From: Pseudomonas sp. AL03
Lineage (GTDB): Bacteria > Pseudomonadota > Gammaproteobacteria > Pseudomonadales > Pseudomonadaceae
NCBI RefSeq assembly: GCF_029960815.1
Contig: NZ_JASBRE010000037.1
Location: 1 to 46,626 of the forward strand
Direction: 5' to 3'
Length of the DNA: 46,626 bases
The position numbers and the translations under genes are program-made. The notes under the pieces were generated by a model, which searched no databases, was not told the DNA's origin, and saw nothing but the letters and a program-made list of their open reading frames with translations. Below, in pieces: positions 1 through 7,737 of this stretch. Every line of letters starts with the position of its first letter. Position 1 is the first letter of the stretch.

Positions 1-162
1 TCGGCCGGCGACGAACACAACGTCGAAACCCACAGCAAGGACGGCAAAAAACGCACCCACGAAGAGGACAACCATGGCAGTCAGCATTTTCCGCCCGGCT
101 GGTACACTTTCGGCACGTTAAGGTTCTGGAAGATGCGTTGGTTGATACGGGGCGTCAGGTAG
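1..162 (+). other. Open frame entering from the left edge, fused to antisense vgrG
   Basis: A rightward frame is open from base 1 to a TAG at 160-162. Its first 35 or so codons encode a very hydrophilic stretch rich in His, Lys, Asp and Glu (it contains HNVETHSKDGKKR). From about base 108 the DNA is recognisably the reverse strand of vgrG, so the last residues are not native to the left-hand gene. This looks like the 3' end of an unidentified gene cut off by the rearrangement that truncated vgrG. I cannot assign a family, and it could be a chance open frame. Confidence 0.25.
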
Positions 163-455
163 GACAGTTGCGGGCGCAGGGTCACCGCGTAGCGGGTCAG
201 GTGTTTGCCGGAATCACCCTGGGCGGCGCGATAGATCTGGCCATGGATGCCGCTAGCGTCGGGCGAGAGCTGCAAGAAGGCCGGTTTGTGCAGCAGGGTC
301 TCGAGGTCCAGGGACGGCTGTTCACTGACCAGTTACACCTCAAATACAAAAGGCGGGCTGATGGCTTCCCGACCTTGCAGGGAAAGAACCTGGAAGTCGT
401 TGGAAAGACCTTCGATGGTCAGGGTAAAGTGAGTTTGATTGGCCGGCGCGAACAT
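81..455 (-). pseudogene. vgrG: Truncated vgrG (T6SS spike) remnant with in-frame stop
   Basis: The ATG at 455 starts a typical VgrG/TssI N-terminus (MFAPANQTHFTLTIEG, then SNDFQVLSLQGREAIS). After about 40 codons an in-frame TAA lies at 333-335, between the conserved FVFEV and LVSE where a Glu codon is expected. The same frame then continues as normal VgrG sequence (LDLETLLHKPAFLQLSPDAS, then the segment ending in NLNVPK). Homology ends near base 108, where unrelated DNA begins, and the frame stops at 81. A full VgrG has 600 or more residues; only about 115 remain, so the gene cannot make a spike. It lies just downstream of hcp in the same direction, the usual hcp-vgrG order. Confidence 0.85.
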
Positions 456-533
456 CCCTTGTTCCTCGTGCAGTGCTGCGGCGTTGCCAATGCCGGAAAA
501 AGGAATCAGCAGACGCAAAATTCTGGAAGGGCG

Positions 534-565
534 AAAACAACATCGACCAGCAGAGCTGGCCGATG
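534..565 (-). terminator. Rho-independent terminator after hcp
   Basis: On the minus strand a hairpin (CATCGGCCAGC, loop TCT, GCTGGTCGATG; one mismatch) at 565-541 is followed by TTGTTTT. It lies 20 bases past the hcp stop and before vgrG, so hcp can be transcribed as a single-gene unit. Confidence 0.6.
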
Positions 566-585
566 CTTGAAACGGTCGGCTAAAC

Positions 586-1104
586 TTAGCCAGCGACCGG
601 GGAACGCCAGTCATCGGAACCCGAAGTACCGGATACTTCGTGGGTCCAGGTGATTTTGCGGTAGGTGAAGTGCACGTCTTCCAGGTGGGTGAAGTGCGAG
701 TTCGCCGGGTCCTGGCAGTTGTGCATGTAGTCCTTGATGTCGACGATGATCGCGTCTTCAAGTTTGGTGGTGTAGTAGTGCTCTTGGGTGCCTTGAGCTG
801 AGGTGCGGTACCACTTGATTTCAATAGTGGTCATGCGCTCGCCCGACGTCAGGGCAGCCAGCAGCAGTGGGGACGCCTTGTCGAACACTTTGGTGATTAC
901 AACCGGCTTGTGAACGCGCTGACCAGTAGGTTGGCCGGACTGCGGGTCACGCGGGATGATCACTTCGTGCTGGAAACCCTGAACCATGACCTGGTCTTCG
1001 TGACCTTCCTGGTAGGTGTTGCCAACCGAGTCGGCAGTGAACGCGCCGGCAGTGATCAGACCTTGTTTCTCGCCAGTAACGGACATGTACGCTGGTGTAG
1101 CCAT
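586..1104 (-). CDS. hcp: Type VI secretion tube protein Hcp (TssD)
   Basis: A 172-residue protein of the usual Hcp length, starting MATPAYMSVTGEKQGLI and carrying the Hcp signature GHEDQVMVQGFQHEV. Hcp forms hexameric rings that stack into the inner tube of the type VI secretion system; the tube is ejected from the cell and can carry effectors. The start at 1104 is preceded by AAGGAG at 7 nt. No other tss gene is present, so this is an orphan hcp that must serve an apparatus encoded elsewhere. The downstream vgrG is broken, while hcp has kept full length and an elaborate promoter, arguing that it is still used. A sigma-54-type promoter and three palindromic sites lie upstream. Confidence 0.96.
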   Translation of the reverse strand: MATPAYMSVTGEKQGLITAGAFTADSVGNTYQEGHEDQVMVQGFQHEVIIPRDPQSGQPTGQRVHKPVVITKVFDKASPLLLAALTSGERMTTIEIKWYRTSAQGTQEHYYTTKLEDAIIVDIKDYMHNCQDPANSHFTHLEDVHFTYRKITWTHEVSGTSGSDDWRSPVAG

Positions 1105-1173
1105 GGATGTGCTCCTTGCTAAATAAGTGAGGGTGCCCGGGAGGCGGTATCGCCCGGTGGGTGCCTGACTGTT

Positions 1174-1190
1174 ATCAAAGTCCGTGCCAT
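1174..1190 (-). promoter_or_regulatory. Sigma-54 (RpoN) -24/-12 promoter of hcp
   Basis: Reading leftward, TGGCACG-GACT-TTGAT (1189 to 1174) fits the consensus TGGCACG-N4-TTGCW except for A in place of C in the -12 element. It lies about 70 bases before the hcp start codon. Such promoters need a AAA+ activator bound upstream, and candidate sites for one are at 1275-1396. Orphan hcp genes controlled by RpoN are known in other pseudomonads. Confidence 0.75.
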
Positions 1191-1273
1191 AAACTTGAAA
1201 CATTATATAAATCAGGTGGTTGAAGATTTTTTCCAACGTTCGCGAAGAGTTTTTTGCAAAGATCGCTGTGAAT

Positions 1274-1315
1274 GTGCGCAAGAAGTTGCGCAGTACTGCG
1301 CAACTTCTTGCGCAC
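1274..1315. promoter_or_regulatory. 42-bp perfect palindrome with two enhancer-like sites
   Basis: Bases 1274-1315 form a perfect 42-bp palindrome centred between 1294 and 1295. Within it are two 18-bp inverted repeats, TGCGCAA-N4-TTGCGCA, at 1275-1292 and 1297-1314, centres 22 bp (two helical turns) apart. They lie about 100-140 bp upstream of the sigma-54 promoter, a classical position for binding of a sigma-54 activator. A transcription terminator is an alternative reading, but there is no T-tract and a third isolated copy exists at 1379. Confidence 0.7.
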
Positions 1316-1332
1316 TTGGCTGGAGCGCCTGA

Positions 1333-1360
1333 CTGGCCGGGCGATCAGCGACCCGGCCAG
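1333..1360. repeat. Inverted repeat between the enhancer-like sites
   Basis: CTGGCCGGG (1333-1341) and CCCGGCCAG (1352-1360) form a 9-bp stem with a 10-nt loop, located between the paired sites and the third TGCGCAA site. Its function is unknown; it has no following T-tract on either strand. Confidence 0.4.
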
Positions 1361-1378
1361 GTCTTTCGCGGCGTTGAG

Positions 1379-1396
1379 TGCGCAACTTGTTGCGCA
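1379..1396. promoter_or_regulatory. Third copy of the TGCGCAA-N4-TTGCGCA site
   Basis: TGCGCAA-CTTG-TTGCGCA repeats the 18-bp motif found twice in the palindrome at 1274-1315, 82 bp from its nearer copy (centre to centre). All three copies lie in the 447-bp gap between hcp and the rightward PfpI gene, so they could act on either, but the sigma-54 promoter points to hcp. Confidence 0.65.
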
Positions 1397-1551
1397 TCAA
1401 GGCGGTTGGCCATCATTCGGGTGACCCATCGTCTCATTGGCCGAAAACCTTTAGCAGAACCGCTAGGGTGACAGGTGCAACGAACAGTGCCGCCTGGAGG
1501 TCAAATTCAGCGCCGAGATGAATGAACATTTGCGAACTCAAGGAGAACGAG

Positions 1552-2229
1552 ATGAAAATCCTGATGGTTTTAACGTCCCACGATCAATTGGGTAACACGG
1601 GTAAGAAAACCGGCTTTTGGCTGGAAGAATTCGCCGCACCGTATTTCGCCTTCAAGGACGCTGGCGCTCAGCTGACCCTGGCCTCGCCCAAGGGCGGCCA
1701 ACCACCGCTGGACCCAAAAAGCGACGAGCCGGACGCGCAAACCGCGGCCACTGAGCGCTTTCGTAAAGACTCCGCCGCCCAGTCCGCCTTGGCGTCTACC
1801 GCTCTGCTGAGCAGTGCGAGACCTGAAGATTACGATGCGATTTTCTACCCGGGCGGCCATGGCCCGCTGTGGGATTTGGCCGAAGATAAAATTTCGATTG
1901 CCTTGATCGAGGCGTTTTACAAGGCGGGCAAGCCGGTCGCGGCCGTCTGCCACGCACCGGGTGTGTTGCGTGACGTCAAGGGCGCGGACGGCCAGCCGCT
2001 GGTCAAAGGCAAGCGTGTGACGGGCTTCACCAACTCTGAGGAAGAGGCTGTGCAACTGACGGACGTCGTGCCGTTTTTGGTGGAGGACATGCTGCAGGAG
2101 AAGGGGGGTATTTATTCCAAGGAGGCGGATTGGGCGAGTTATGTGGTCACGGATGGGATGCTGATAACCGGTCAGAATCCAGCGTCGTCTGAGGCAGCGG
2201 CACAAGAACTGTTGGCGAAGCTCCGCTAA
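1552..2229 (+). CDS. DJ-1/PfpI-type class I glutamine amidotransferase-like protein
   Basis: A 225-residue single-domain protein. The nucleophile elbow AVCHAPGVL places Cys133 next to His134, Glu25/26 sits in FWLEEF, and IFYPGGHGPLWDL is the oxyanion-loop motif. This is the signature of Hsp31/glyoxalase III-like members of the DJ-1/PfpI superfamily, which detoxify methylglyoxal or repair glycated proteins; the exact reaction is inferred. The start at 1552 has AAGGAG 5-6 nt upstream; an in-frame ATG at 1522 would add ten residues but has no comparable site. It is monocistronic and followed by a REP pair. Confidence 0.88.
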   Translation: MKILMVLTSHDQLGNTGKKTGFWLEEFAAPYFAFKDAGAQLTLASPKGGQPPLDPKSDEPDAQTAATERFRKDSAAQSALASTALLSSARPEDYDAIFYPGGHGPLWDLAEDKISIALIEAFYKAGKPVAAVCHAPGVLRDVKGADGQPLVKGKRVTGFTNSEEEAVQLTDVVPFLVEDMLQEKGGIYSKEADWASYVVTDGMLITGQNPASSEAAAQELLAKLR

Positions 2230-2238
2230 ATATGACGT

Positions 2239-2370
2239 GTAGCAGCTGGCGAAGCCTGCGTTCGGCTGCGCAGCAGTCGTAAAACCGGCAAACACGGTTT
2301 GTCTGAAGACCTCGGCGGCTGATACAACGACTGCTTTGCAGCCGAACGCAGGCTTCGCCAGCTGCTACAC
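2239..2370. repeat. REPIN: inverted pair of REP elements, class A
   Basis: GTAGCAGCTGGCGAAGCCTG and the following GCGTTCGGCTGCGCAGCAGT (2239-2280) return as the reverse complement at 2327-2370 with one or two changes, separated by about 46 bp. The same unit recurs at 3881-4029 and 27411-27542. This is the doublet form of Pseudomonas REP sequences, usually found at gene ends. Confidence 0.85.
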
Positions 2371-2384
2371 GTTCGTGCCACGCC

Positions 2385-3770
2385 TCAGACAGCGAGGCTC
2401 GACGCGGCGAAACATTCCTCGATCGAGCGGCGCTGCGTCTCGGCATACAACGCCAGCTCATCAATCATCGATCGCCCCAGCGCCTTCTCGAACACCTGCC
2501 GGTTCGAATGCACCCCATAGTGGGTTTGCGCCGCATCCCCCAGGTTCGACTGAAAAATTCCCGCCGCGCTAACCGGCAGGAAATCTTCGTACACCAACGG
2601 TTCAACCCGCAAATACCCGCCGCTGAGCAAATCCTCCAGCGACAACGATTTCAGCTCATCGGCCCCCAAGCCTTTTTCCGTGACGAAGTAGCGAAAGTAC
2701 GCCAGTTCCTGTTGACGCATGCCTTCGTAGGTGTCAGGAAATTCGCTGAAGTGCTGCGCCATCAGCGCGTTGTAGCGCGCAGCGTTGGCTTCGTTGGGGA
2801 AGTCCTTGAGTTCGTCTCGGGCCGCATTGAGCAAGCGGTCGTAAAGCGTCCGGCCCTTGGGGGTGAGTGCGGCACCGCGTTGCTCGATTTCGCCGAAACG
2901 GGCGCTGTGGCTGCCGCGAGTCTCGGTTTGATCGGTGAAGGAGACAGGTTCGTCCAGGGCTTTGAAACTGGTCTGGCGCAGCAGGATCGGGCACTGACGG
3001 CGGGGCGGGCCTTCGATCACCGCTTTGGGGGTGATGCCATGGGCAGGCATTTGCGCCTGGACCCTGTCGATGTCCAGGGTGCGCGGCGTCAGGTGGTTGA
3101 TATGCGGGCCTGTGAACGCCACCACGTCGGCGATCAGGCGATGCTGGGCGATAAGTTTGCGGTACTGCTCGGCGGTGACGGTGGCGCTGTGATGCCAGCG
3201 AAACGTTTCCAGCGCCTGCTCGACGAAGTTCCGGGCCTCTTGTTCGGTGAGGCCGCCCTGGGTTTCGGCGCGATCGATGAGGGTCAGCGCGGTGGGCGTG
3301 AAGATCGAACGCTTATCCAGCACCGATTGGGCGAACGCTCGCAGTTCCAGATCTTCAATCAGTTCCAGGCGCAGCAGGGAGGTGAAGACCCGGAACGGGC
3401 TGACCTGCAACGCCGCCTCATGCACCGCGCGAAAAGCCGTGGAATGCACCGGCACGCCGGCCGGGGTCAGGTCGTAATAACCCACTGGTTGCATGCCCAT
3501 CACCGCAAACAGACGGGCGAGGGTCGCCAGTTCATTGGCAGTGCCGACGCGGATCGCGCCATGCCGCTCCAGGTCCAGGCGCTGGATTTCGCCGGTGCTG
3601 TTCAACTGCCGGGCGATCTTCGGGTTGCTGTCCAGCACGTGACGGTTGGTCTGTTCCACCAGTTCCATCAGCGTGCCGTACAGCGGCACTTCTTCGCGGT
3701 ACATGTCGGACATCGCTTTGGAGAAGCGTTGGCGGATCAGGTCAGGGCTGACGAAGTTCGGGTGGCTCAT
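2385..3770 (-). CDS. hglS: 2-oxoadipate dioxygenase/decarboxylase HglS (DUF1338, VOC superfamily)
   Basis: A 461-residue protein matching HglS/YdcJ. In P. putida this Fe(II) enzyme converts 2-oxoadipate to D-2-hydroxyglutarate with O2 and loss of CO2, the late step of D-lysine/2-aminoadipate catabolism. The known metal ligands and substrate arginine fall at the expected positions: His70 and Arg74 (ERHGAIRVG), His226 (PHINHLTPR) and Glu294 (RFGEIEQRG). The start at 3770 (MSHPNF) follows AGGAA; an upstream extension to 3860 is open but lacks family similarity. No other lysine-catabolic gene is adjacent, so the gene stands alone between two REPINs. Confidence 0.93.
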   Translation of the reverse strand: MSHPNFVSPDLIRQRFSKAMSDMYREEVPLYGTLMELVEQTNRHVLDSNPKIARQLNSTGEIQRLDLERHGAIRVGTANELATLARLFAVMGMQPVGYYDLTPAGVPVHSTAFRAVHEAALQVSPFRVFTSLLRLELIEDLELRAFAQSVLDKRSIFTPTALTLIDRAETQGGLTEQEARNFVEQALETFRWHHSATVTAEQYRKLIAQHRLIADVVAFTGPHINHLTPRTLDIDRVQAQMPAHGITPKAVIEGPPRRQCPILLRQTSFKALDEPVSFTDQTETRGSHSARFGEIEQRGAALTPKGRTLYDRLLNAARDELKDFPNEANAARYNALMAQHFSEFPDTYEGMRQQELAYFRYFVTEKGLGADELKSLSLEDLLSGGYLRVEPLVYEDFLPVSAAGIFQSNLGDAAQTHYGVHSNRQVFEKALGRSMIDELALYAETQRRSIEECFAASSLAV

Positions 3771-3880
3771 GAAAAATTCCTGGTGCAGTGACGTAAAGGA
3801 TGCGGGAAAAGATCGCAGCCTTGCGCGGCGCCGGCAAACGAAGAATCTTACGAACTTCATTCTGCAAAGGACTGCTGGTT

Positions 3881-4029
3881 GTAGCAGCTGACGAGCCTGC
3901 GAGGCTGCGTTCGACTGCGAAGCAGTCGTAAACCCTGGCGGTACGGTCCACCTGACACACCGAGGTGGATGATTTTACGACTGCTTCGCAGCCGAACGCA
4001 GCCTCGCTGGGGCTCGACAGCTGCTACAC
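3881..4029. repeat. REPIN class A, second copy
   Basis: REP-like arms at 3881-3930 and 3977-4029 in opposite orientation surround about 47 bp. Both arms read GTAGCAGCTG-A/T-CGAGC... rather than ...GGCGAAGC, a variant of the copy at 2239. The right arm runs into the 3' end of the hydrolase gene and supplies its TAG stop at 4026-4024. Confidence 0.8.
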
Positions 4030-4965
4030 GGGAAGTTCCGAGCGCAGTGATGCCAAAAACTCCCGGTACAACCGAGCCGTGTTTGTGGGTTGTTCCACCA
4101 TCGGCATATGCCCGGTGTGATCCCAGACTTCCACTCGCAGATCGTCGATGCCTTTGCTCCAGATCGCCACGCTGCTGACATCGATCAAACGGTCCTTGCG
4201 CCCCCACAGCAACAGCGCCTGGCACTTGATGTCGGGCAGTTTCGGCTCCATCGGCGGGCTGGCGCGCAAGTCTCTGAAGATTTCTTCCAGCTCCTCGCAT
4301 TGCTGTTCATAGCGCTGAGCGATGGCGTCCAGCATTACCCTGGGTACCCACGGTGGTTCGGCCATGGTCATGGCATAGAAGCGCTGGAATTCTTCCCTTG
4401 AATGGATAAGGAACGGGTTGTGGCCCTTGGCCAAATGCCGCTCCAGGTCGCTGGTTTCCGGGGCGGTGACACCCGCCGGGTCGATCAGGGCCACCGAAAC
4501 AATGCGATCGGGATACGTGGCCGCGAGCCACGCCGCCATGTAACCGCCCATCGAGTTGCCGATTACATGGACTTTCTCGACGCCGCAGACATCGAGCAAC
4601 TGGATCATCCGCTTGGCCTGCAAAGGAATGTCGTAGCCGCCGCCCGCCTTGAAACCGGTTTCGCCATGGCCGGCGATGTCGGGGATGATCACCCGATGGT
4701 TGCCGACAAAGTGCCGGGCAAAACGCAGCCAGATGTTCTTGTCGGCACTGTAACCATGGAGCATCAGCACACTGCTGGACGCTTCGTACGGCCCGCCTTG
4801 CCAGGTCGAAACGGTCATTTCGGCGATCGGCACGACGATTTTGTGCATTCGATACAGCTTGGCCTCTATCGACATGTTCAAGTCATAGAGCCAATGACCG
4901 ATGGCCGGGTAGCTCAACCAGCTCCAGGCCACGAAAACTGCGATAGCGACAACCAACACAAGCAT
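4024..4965 (-). CDS. Membrane-anchored alpha/beta hydrolase (PlaF-like)
   Basis: A 313-residue protein. Residues 1-18 form a hydrophobic N-terminal segment that probably anchors it in the inner membrane. Then comes an alpha/beta-hydrolase fold with nucleophile Ser138 (GNSMGG), acid Asp258 (WGRKDRL) and His286 (HTGHMPM); LMLHGYSADKN gives the oxyanion-hole region. Length, anchor and triad spacing resemble P. aeruginosa PlaF, an inner-membrane phospholipase A, but a carboxylesterase or acylglycerol lipase role is equally possible. It is 22 bp downstream of the monooxygenase and surely co-transcribed. If that enzyme makes esters from ketones, this hydrolase could open them (inference). Its stop codon lies inside a REP. 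Confidence 0.85.
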   Translation of the reverse strand: MLVLVVAIAVFVAWSWLSYPAIGHWLYDLNMSIEAKLYRMHKIVVPIAEMTVSTWQGGPYEASSSVLMLHGYSADKNIWLRFARHFVGNHRVIIPDIAGHGETGFKAGGGYDIPLQAKRMIQLLDVCGVEKVHVIGNSMGGYMAAWLAATYPDRIVSVALIDPAGVTAPETSDLERHLAKGHNPFLIHSREEFQRFYAMTMAEPPWVPRVMLDAIAQRYEQQCEELEEIFRDLRASPPMEPKLPDIKCQALLLWGRKDRLIDVSSVAIWSKGIDDLRVEVWDHTGHMPMVEQPTNTARLYREFLASLRSELPV

Positions 4966-4987
4966 CAGGCATCTTCCTTTTACGTGA

Positions 4988-6442
4988 TCAGGACAGAATG
5001 TGATCAGCGGGTTTCAGCGTCCTCGTCAAGCGGTGATAGCTGAAACTGAACCCCGGAAACATCGCAATCACATGACCGCTCTTGCTTTGATACCAACTAT
5101 GGCAGCCCCCGGACTTCCATACGGTGCGTTCCATCTCCCGGTGGATCATTTCAGTGTAGGTACGTTCTGCTTCGGGGCGTACTTCGATGCTGCGCAAACC
5201 GTGTTCTTTTAACGTGCGGATGCAATCAAGAATGTAATTCATCTGTGATTCGATGATGAACAGCGCCGAGGTGTGGCCGATGCCCGTGTTGGGGCCGGTG
5301 ACGATAAACAGATTGGGGAAGTCCGGCAGGCTGGTGCCGAGATAGGCCCGCGGGTACTGCGCCCAGAAATCGCTGAGTTGCTTGCCGTTTTTTCCGGTGA
5401 CCGGGTAAGAAATCACCCCATCGGTGGCGTCGTAACCGGTGGACCAGACGATCAAGTCCAGGTCGATGTGTTGGCCGTCCTGGGTGACGATGCCGGTTTC
5501 GTCGATGGAAACGATGCCTTGCTCGCGGCTGTGTAGTGTCACATTACTGCGACCGAGTGCCGGGTACAGGGTGCTCGAGATGATTATCCGTTTGCAGCCG
5601 ATTGCGTAATCCGGCGTCAGTTTTCGCCTAAGTTCCGGATCGGGCACTTGCCGTTCGAGAACGCGCAGTGCGTGTTGCTGGACCAAACGGATTGCCGGCC
5701 GTGAGTATTTGAAGGCAATCACTCGGGTTTCGAACTGCCAGTAGATCAGCCAGCGCAACAGTTTGTAGGCCGGTTTGAGCCCCAGCAGCCAACGCTGCAA
5801 AGGCCCAAAGGCGCGGTCGGCCCGAGGCAATACCCAGTGGGGCGTGCGCTGGAACACATGCAAATGCTCAGCGTCTGGGGCAATCGTCGGAATAACCTGG
5901 GCCGCGCTGGCGCCGCTGCCAACGATGGCCACGCGTTTTTGCCGGTAATCGTAGGCGTGGTCCCAGTTGTTGGTGTGAAAGGTCTTGCCCTGAAACCGCT
6001 CCTGGCCTTCGAAGTGTGGGACCACCGGTTGGCTCAGCGGCCCGGTGGCGTTGATCAGGAACTGCGCATGGAACGTGCCTTTGCTGGCGGTGTGCACCGC
6101 CCAGCGTTTGCTGTCGTCGTCCCATTCGATGCGCTCGACATTGGCTTGCAGTTCCACCTTTTCTCGCAGGCCGAAGTGCTCCACCACGTACTGGGTGTAG
6201 TGGTGCAGTTCGGCCTGTTCGGCGAACATTTGCGTCCAGCGGAAGGGGGCGAAGGACAGGGAATAGAGCGGCGAGGGTACGTCGACCGCCGCACCGGGGT
6301 AGGTGTTTTGGCACCAGGTGCCACCGAAAAAGTCACGCCGTTCCAGCAGGCGGAAATCGCAGATGCCTGCCTTGAGCAGATTGATTGCCGCGCACTGGCC
6401 GCCAAAACCGCTGCCGATGATCAACACTTGAAAAGTCTGCAT
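4988..6442 (-). CDS. Flavin-dependent monooxygenase, Baeyer-Villiger type
   Basis: A 484-residue protein with an FAD-binding motif (GSGFGG, residues 10-15), the flavin loop FFGGTWCQNTYPGAAVDVPS, and a second dinucleotide (NADPH) motif GSGASA at 175-180. Just before it, FQGKTFHTNNWD (150-161) matches the type I Baeyer-Villiger fingerprint FxGxxxHxxxW. Such enzymes insert oxygen beside a carbonyl to turn ketones into esters or lactones; some relatives hydroxylate long-chain alkanes or amines. The substrate is not evident. The start at 6442 follows a strong AGGAGG. It is the first gene of a two-gene unit with the hydrolase and is divergent from the diguanylate cyclase. Confidence 0.9.
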   Translation of the reverse strand: MQTFQVLIIGSGFGGQCAAINLLKAGICDFRLLERRDFFGGTWCQNTYPGAAVDVPSPLYSLSFAPFRWTQMFAEQAELHHYTQYVVEHFGLREKVELQANVERIEWDDDSKRWAVHTASKGTFHAQFLINATGPLSQPVVPHFEGQERFQGKTFHTNNWDHAYDYRQKRVAIVGSGASAAQVIPTIAPDAEHLHVFQRTPHWVLPRADRAFGPLQRWLLGLKPAYKLLRWLIYWQFETRVIAFKYSRPAIRLVQQHALRVLERQVPDPELRRKLTPDYAIGCKRIIISSTLYPALGRSNVTLHSREQGIVSIDETGIVTQDGQHIDLDLIVWSTGYDATDGVISYPVTGKNGKQLSDFWAQYPRAYLGTSLPDFPNLFIVTGPNTGIGHTSALFIIESQMNYILDCIRTLKEHGLRSIEVRPEAERTYTEMIHREMERTVWKSGGCHSWYQSKSGHVIAMFPGFSFSYHRLTRTLKPADHILS

Positions 6443-6635
6443 GGGCCTCCTTTTTTGTCGTTATTGATCGAACCCTCCTTTCATGTATAGCAAAACATTA
6501 GGCGCTCGCCTCATGGCTATGCCTCGGTATTCAGACCGCCAGCCGGTGATGGCTATTTGCCGTTGCCCTGATAGACTCTCACCACACTTGAAACCCTAGT
6601 GTTTTCAGGTTCCGTTCTGTGGCGCAGAGGCTCCT

Positions 6636-7709
6636 ATGGGAAAAACGGGAGGAAAAGGACTTTCACTGGCCAGGAGGCTCTATACATCGCGAACCTTGGG
6701 TTTGGCCCTGGGATTGTTGCTCGTGAGCGCGGCGATGTATCCACTCAACCCGGCACCGTGGGTCTGGGTGGTGATGCTGCTCAACGCCGTACTCTGGCCG
6801 CACCTGGCTTATCAATGGGCGCGCCGCGCGCAAGTGCCTTATCACGCCGAACACCGCAACCTGCTGGTAGACGCCTTTCTCGGCGGCTTTTGGGTCGCTG
6901 CCATGCAGTTCAATCCGCTGCCCAGCGCGACGACCCTGGCCATGATGGCGATGAACAATGTGGCCATTGGCGGTTTGCGTTTCCTGTTGGCGGGAACCGT
7001 GGCGCAGATTCTCGGGATAGGTGTCGGACTGCTGATTTTCACCCCCGCATTCATCCCGCAAACCAGCCAAATGCAGCTGTATGCCTGCCTACCCTTAATG
7101 TGTTTGTATCCGCTGGCATTGGGCTGGATCTGCTTTCGCCAGGCTCACACCCTCGGCCGACAAAAGCGTGAGTTGCTGGCCCTGAGTCGCACCGACAGCC
7201 TCACCGGTCTGCTGAACCACGGCGCCTGGAAGGATCAACTGGAAGTCGAATTCCAGCGTTGCAAACGTCAACAGCAGGGCGGGGCGATTGCGCTGATCGA
7301 CATCGACCATTTCAAAACCATCAACGACACGTACGGCCACGTTGCCGGGGACATCGTCCTGCGTCAGTTGAGCAAAATGCTCAAGCAGAACCTGCGCGCG
7401 GCTGATGTTGCCGGGCGCTACGGTGGCGACGAGTTCTGCGTGATCCTCCCGGACCTTCCGCTCACGAGCGCTGCGGCCGTCATGGATGCCCTGCGTGATC
7501 GCTTCGCCACCTTGGGCTACGAGCAGAGCCCGACGCTGAAAGTCAGCCTGAGCATTGGCCTGGCCGCCTTCAACCCGGCCCACACCGACGCGACCCTGTG
7601 GCTCAACGACGCCGACCAGGCGCTCTACGAAGCCAAAGCCACCGGTCGTAACCGCGTCATCTGCTGCGGCGATGGCAGTCTTCATCATGAATTGCTTGAT
7701 TCGGTGTGA
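6636..7709 (+). CDS. Membrane diguanylate cyclase (MASE2-like sensor + GGDEF)
   Basis: A 357-residue protein. Residues about 20-165 form several membrane helices of the MASE2 type (as in E. coli DgcC/AdrA), followed by a linker and a GGDEF domain. The active-site loop is RYGGDEF (GGDEF at 263-267), and the inhibitory I-site RAAD (254-257) lies exactly five residues before it, so the protein should make cyclic di-GMP and show product inhibition. The 193-bp space shared with the divergent monooxygenase holds the promoters. The gene ends at 7709, a few bases before a REP fragment. Confidence 0.93.
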   Translation: MGKTGGKGLSLARRLYTSRTLGLALGLLLVSAAMYPLNPAPWVWVVMLLNAVLWPHLAYQWARRAQVPYHAEHRNLLVDAFLGGFWVAAMQFNPLPSATTLAMMAMNNVAIGGLRFLLAGTVAQILGIGVGLLIFTPAFIPQTSQMQLYACLPLMCLYPLALGWICFRQAHTLGRQKRELLALSRTDSLTGLLNHGAWKDQLEVEFQRCKRQQQGGAIALIDIDHFKTINDTYGHVAGDIVLRQLSKMLKQNLRAADVAGRYGGDEFCVILPDLPLTSAAAVMDALRDRFATLGYEQSPTLKVSLSIGLAAFNPAHTDATLWLNDADQALYEAKATGRNRVICCGDGSLHHELLDSV

Positions 7710-7712
7710 ACG

Positions 7713-7737
7713 GTGATCGTTGCCACGCTCCTGCGTG
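7713..7737. repeat. REP fragment, class B
   Basis: GTGATCGTTGCCACGCTCCT followed by GCGTG is a variant of the GATCGTTCCCACGCTCTGCG unit seen at 26568. It sits at the left end of the M20 peptidase remnant. Confidence 0.6.

Noticed and set aside
1274..1315. Rho-independent terminator
   Set aside because: Perfect palindrome but no T-tract on either side, and its half-sites recur at 1379; regulatory sites fit better.
2508..3791. Long rightward open frame of 427 codons
   Set aside because: It is the antisense of hglS, whose residues and known metal ligands match the family exactly; the frame is a GC-skew shadow.
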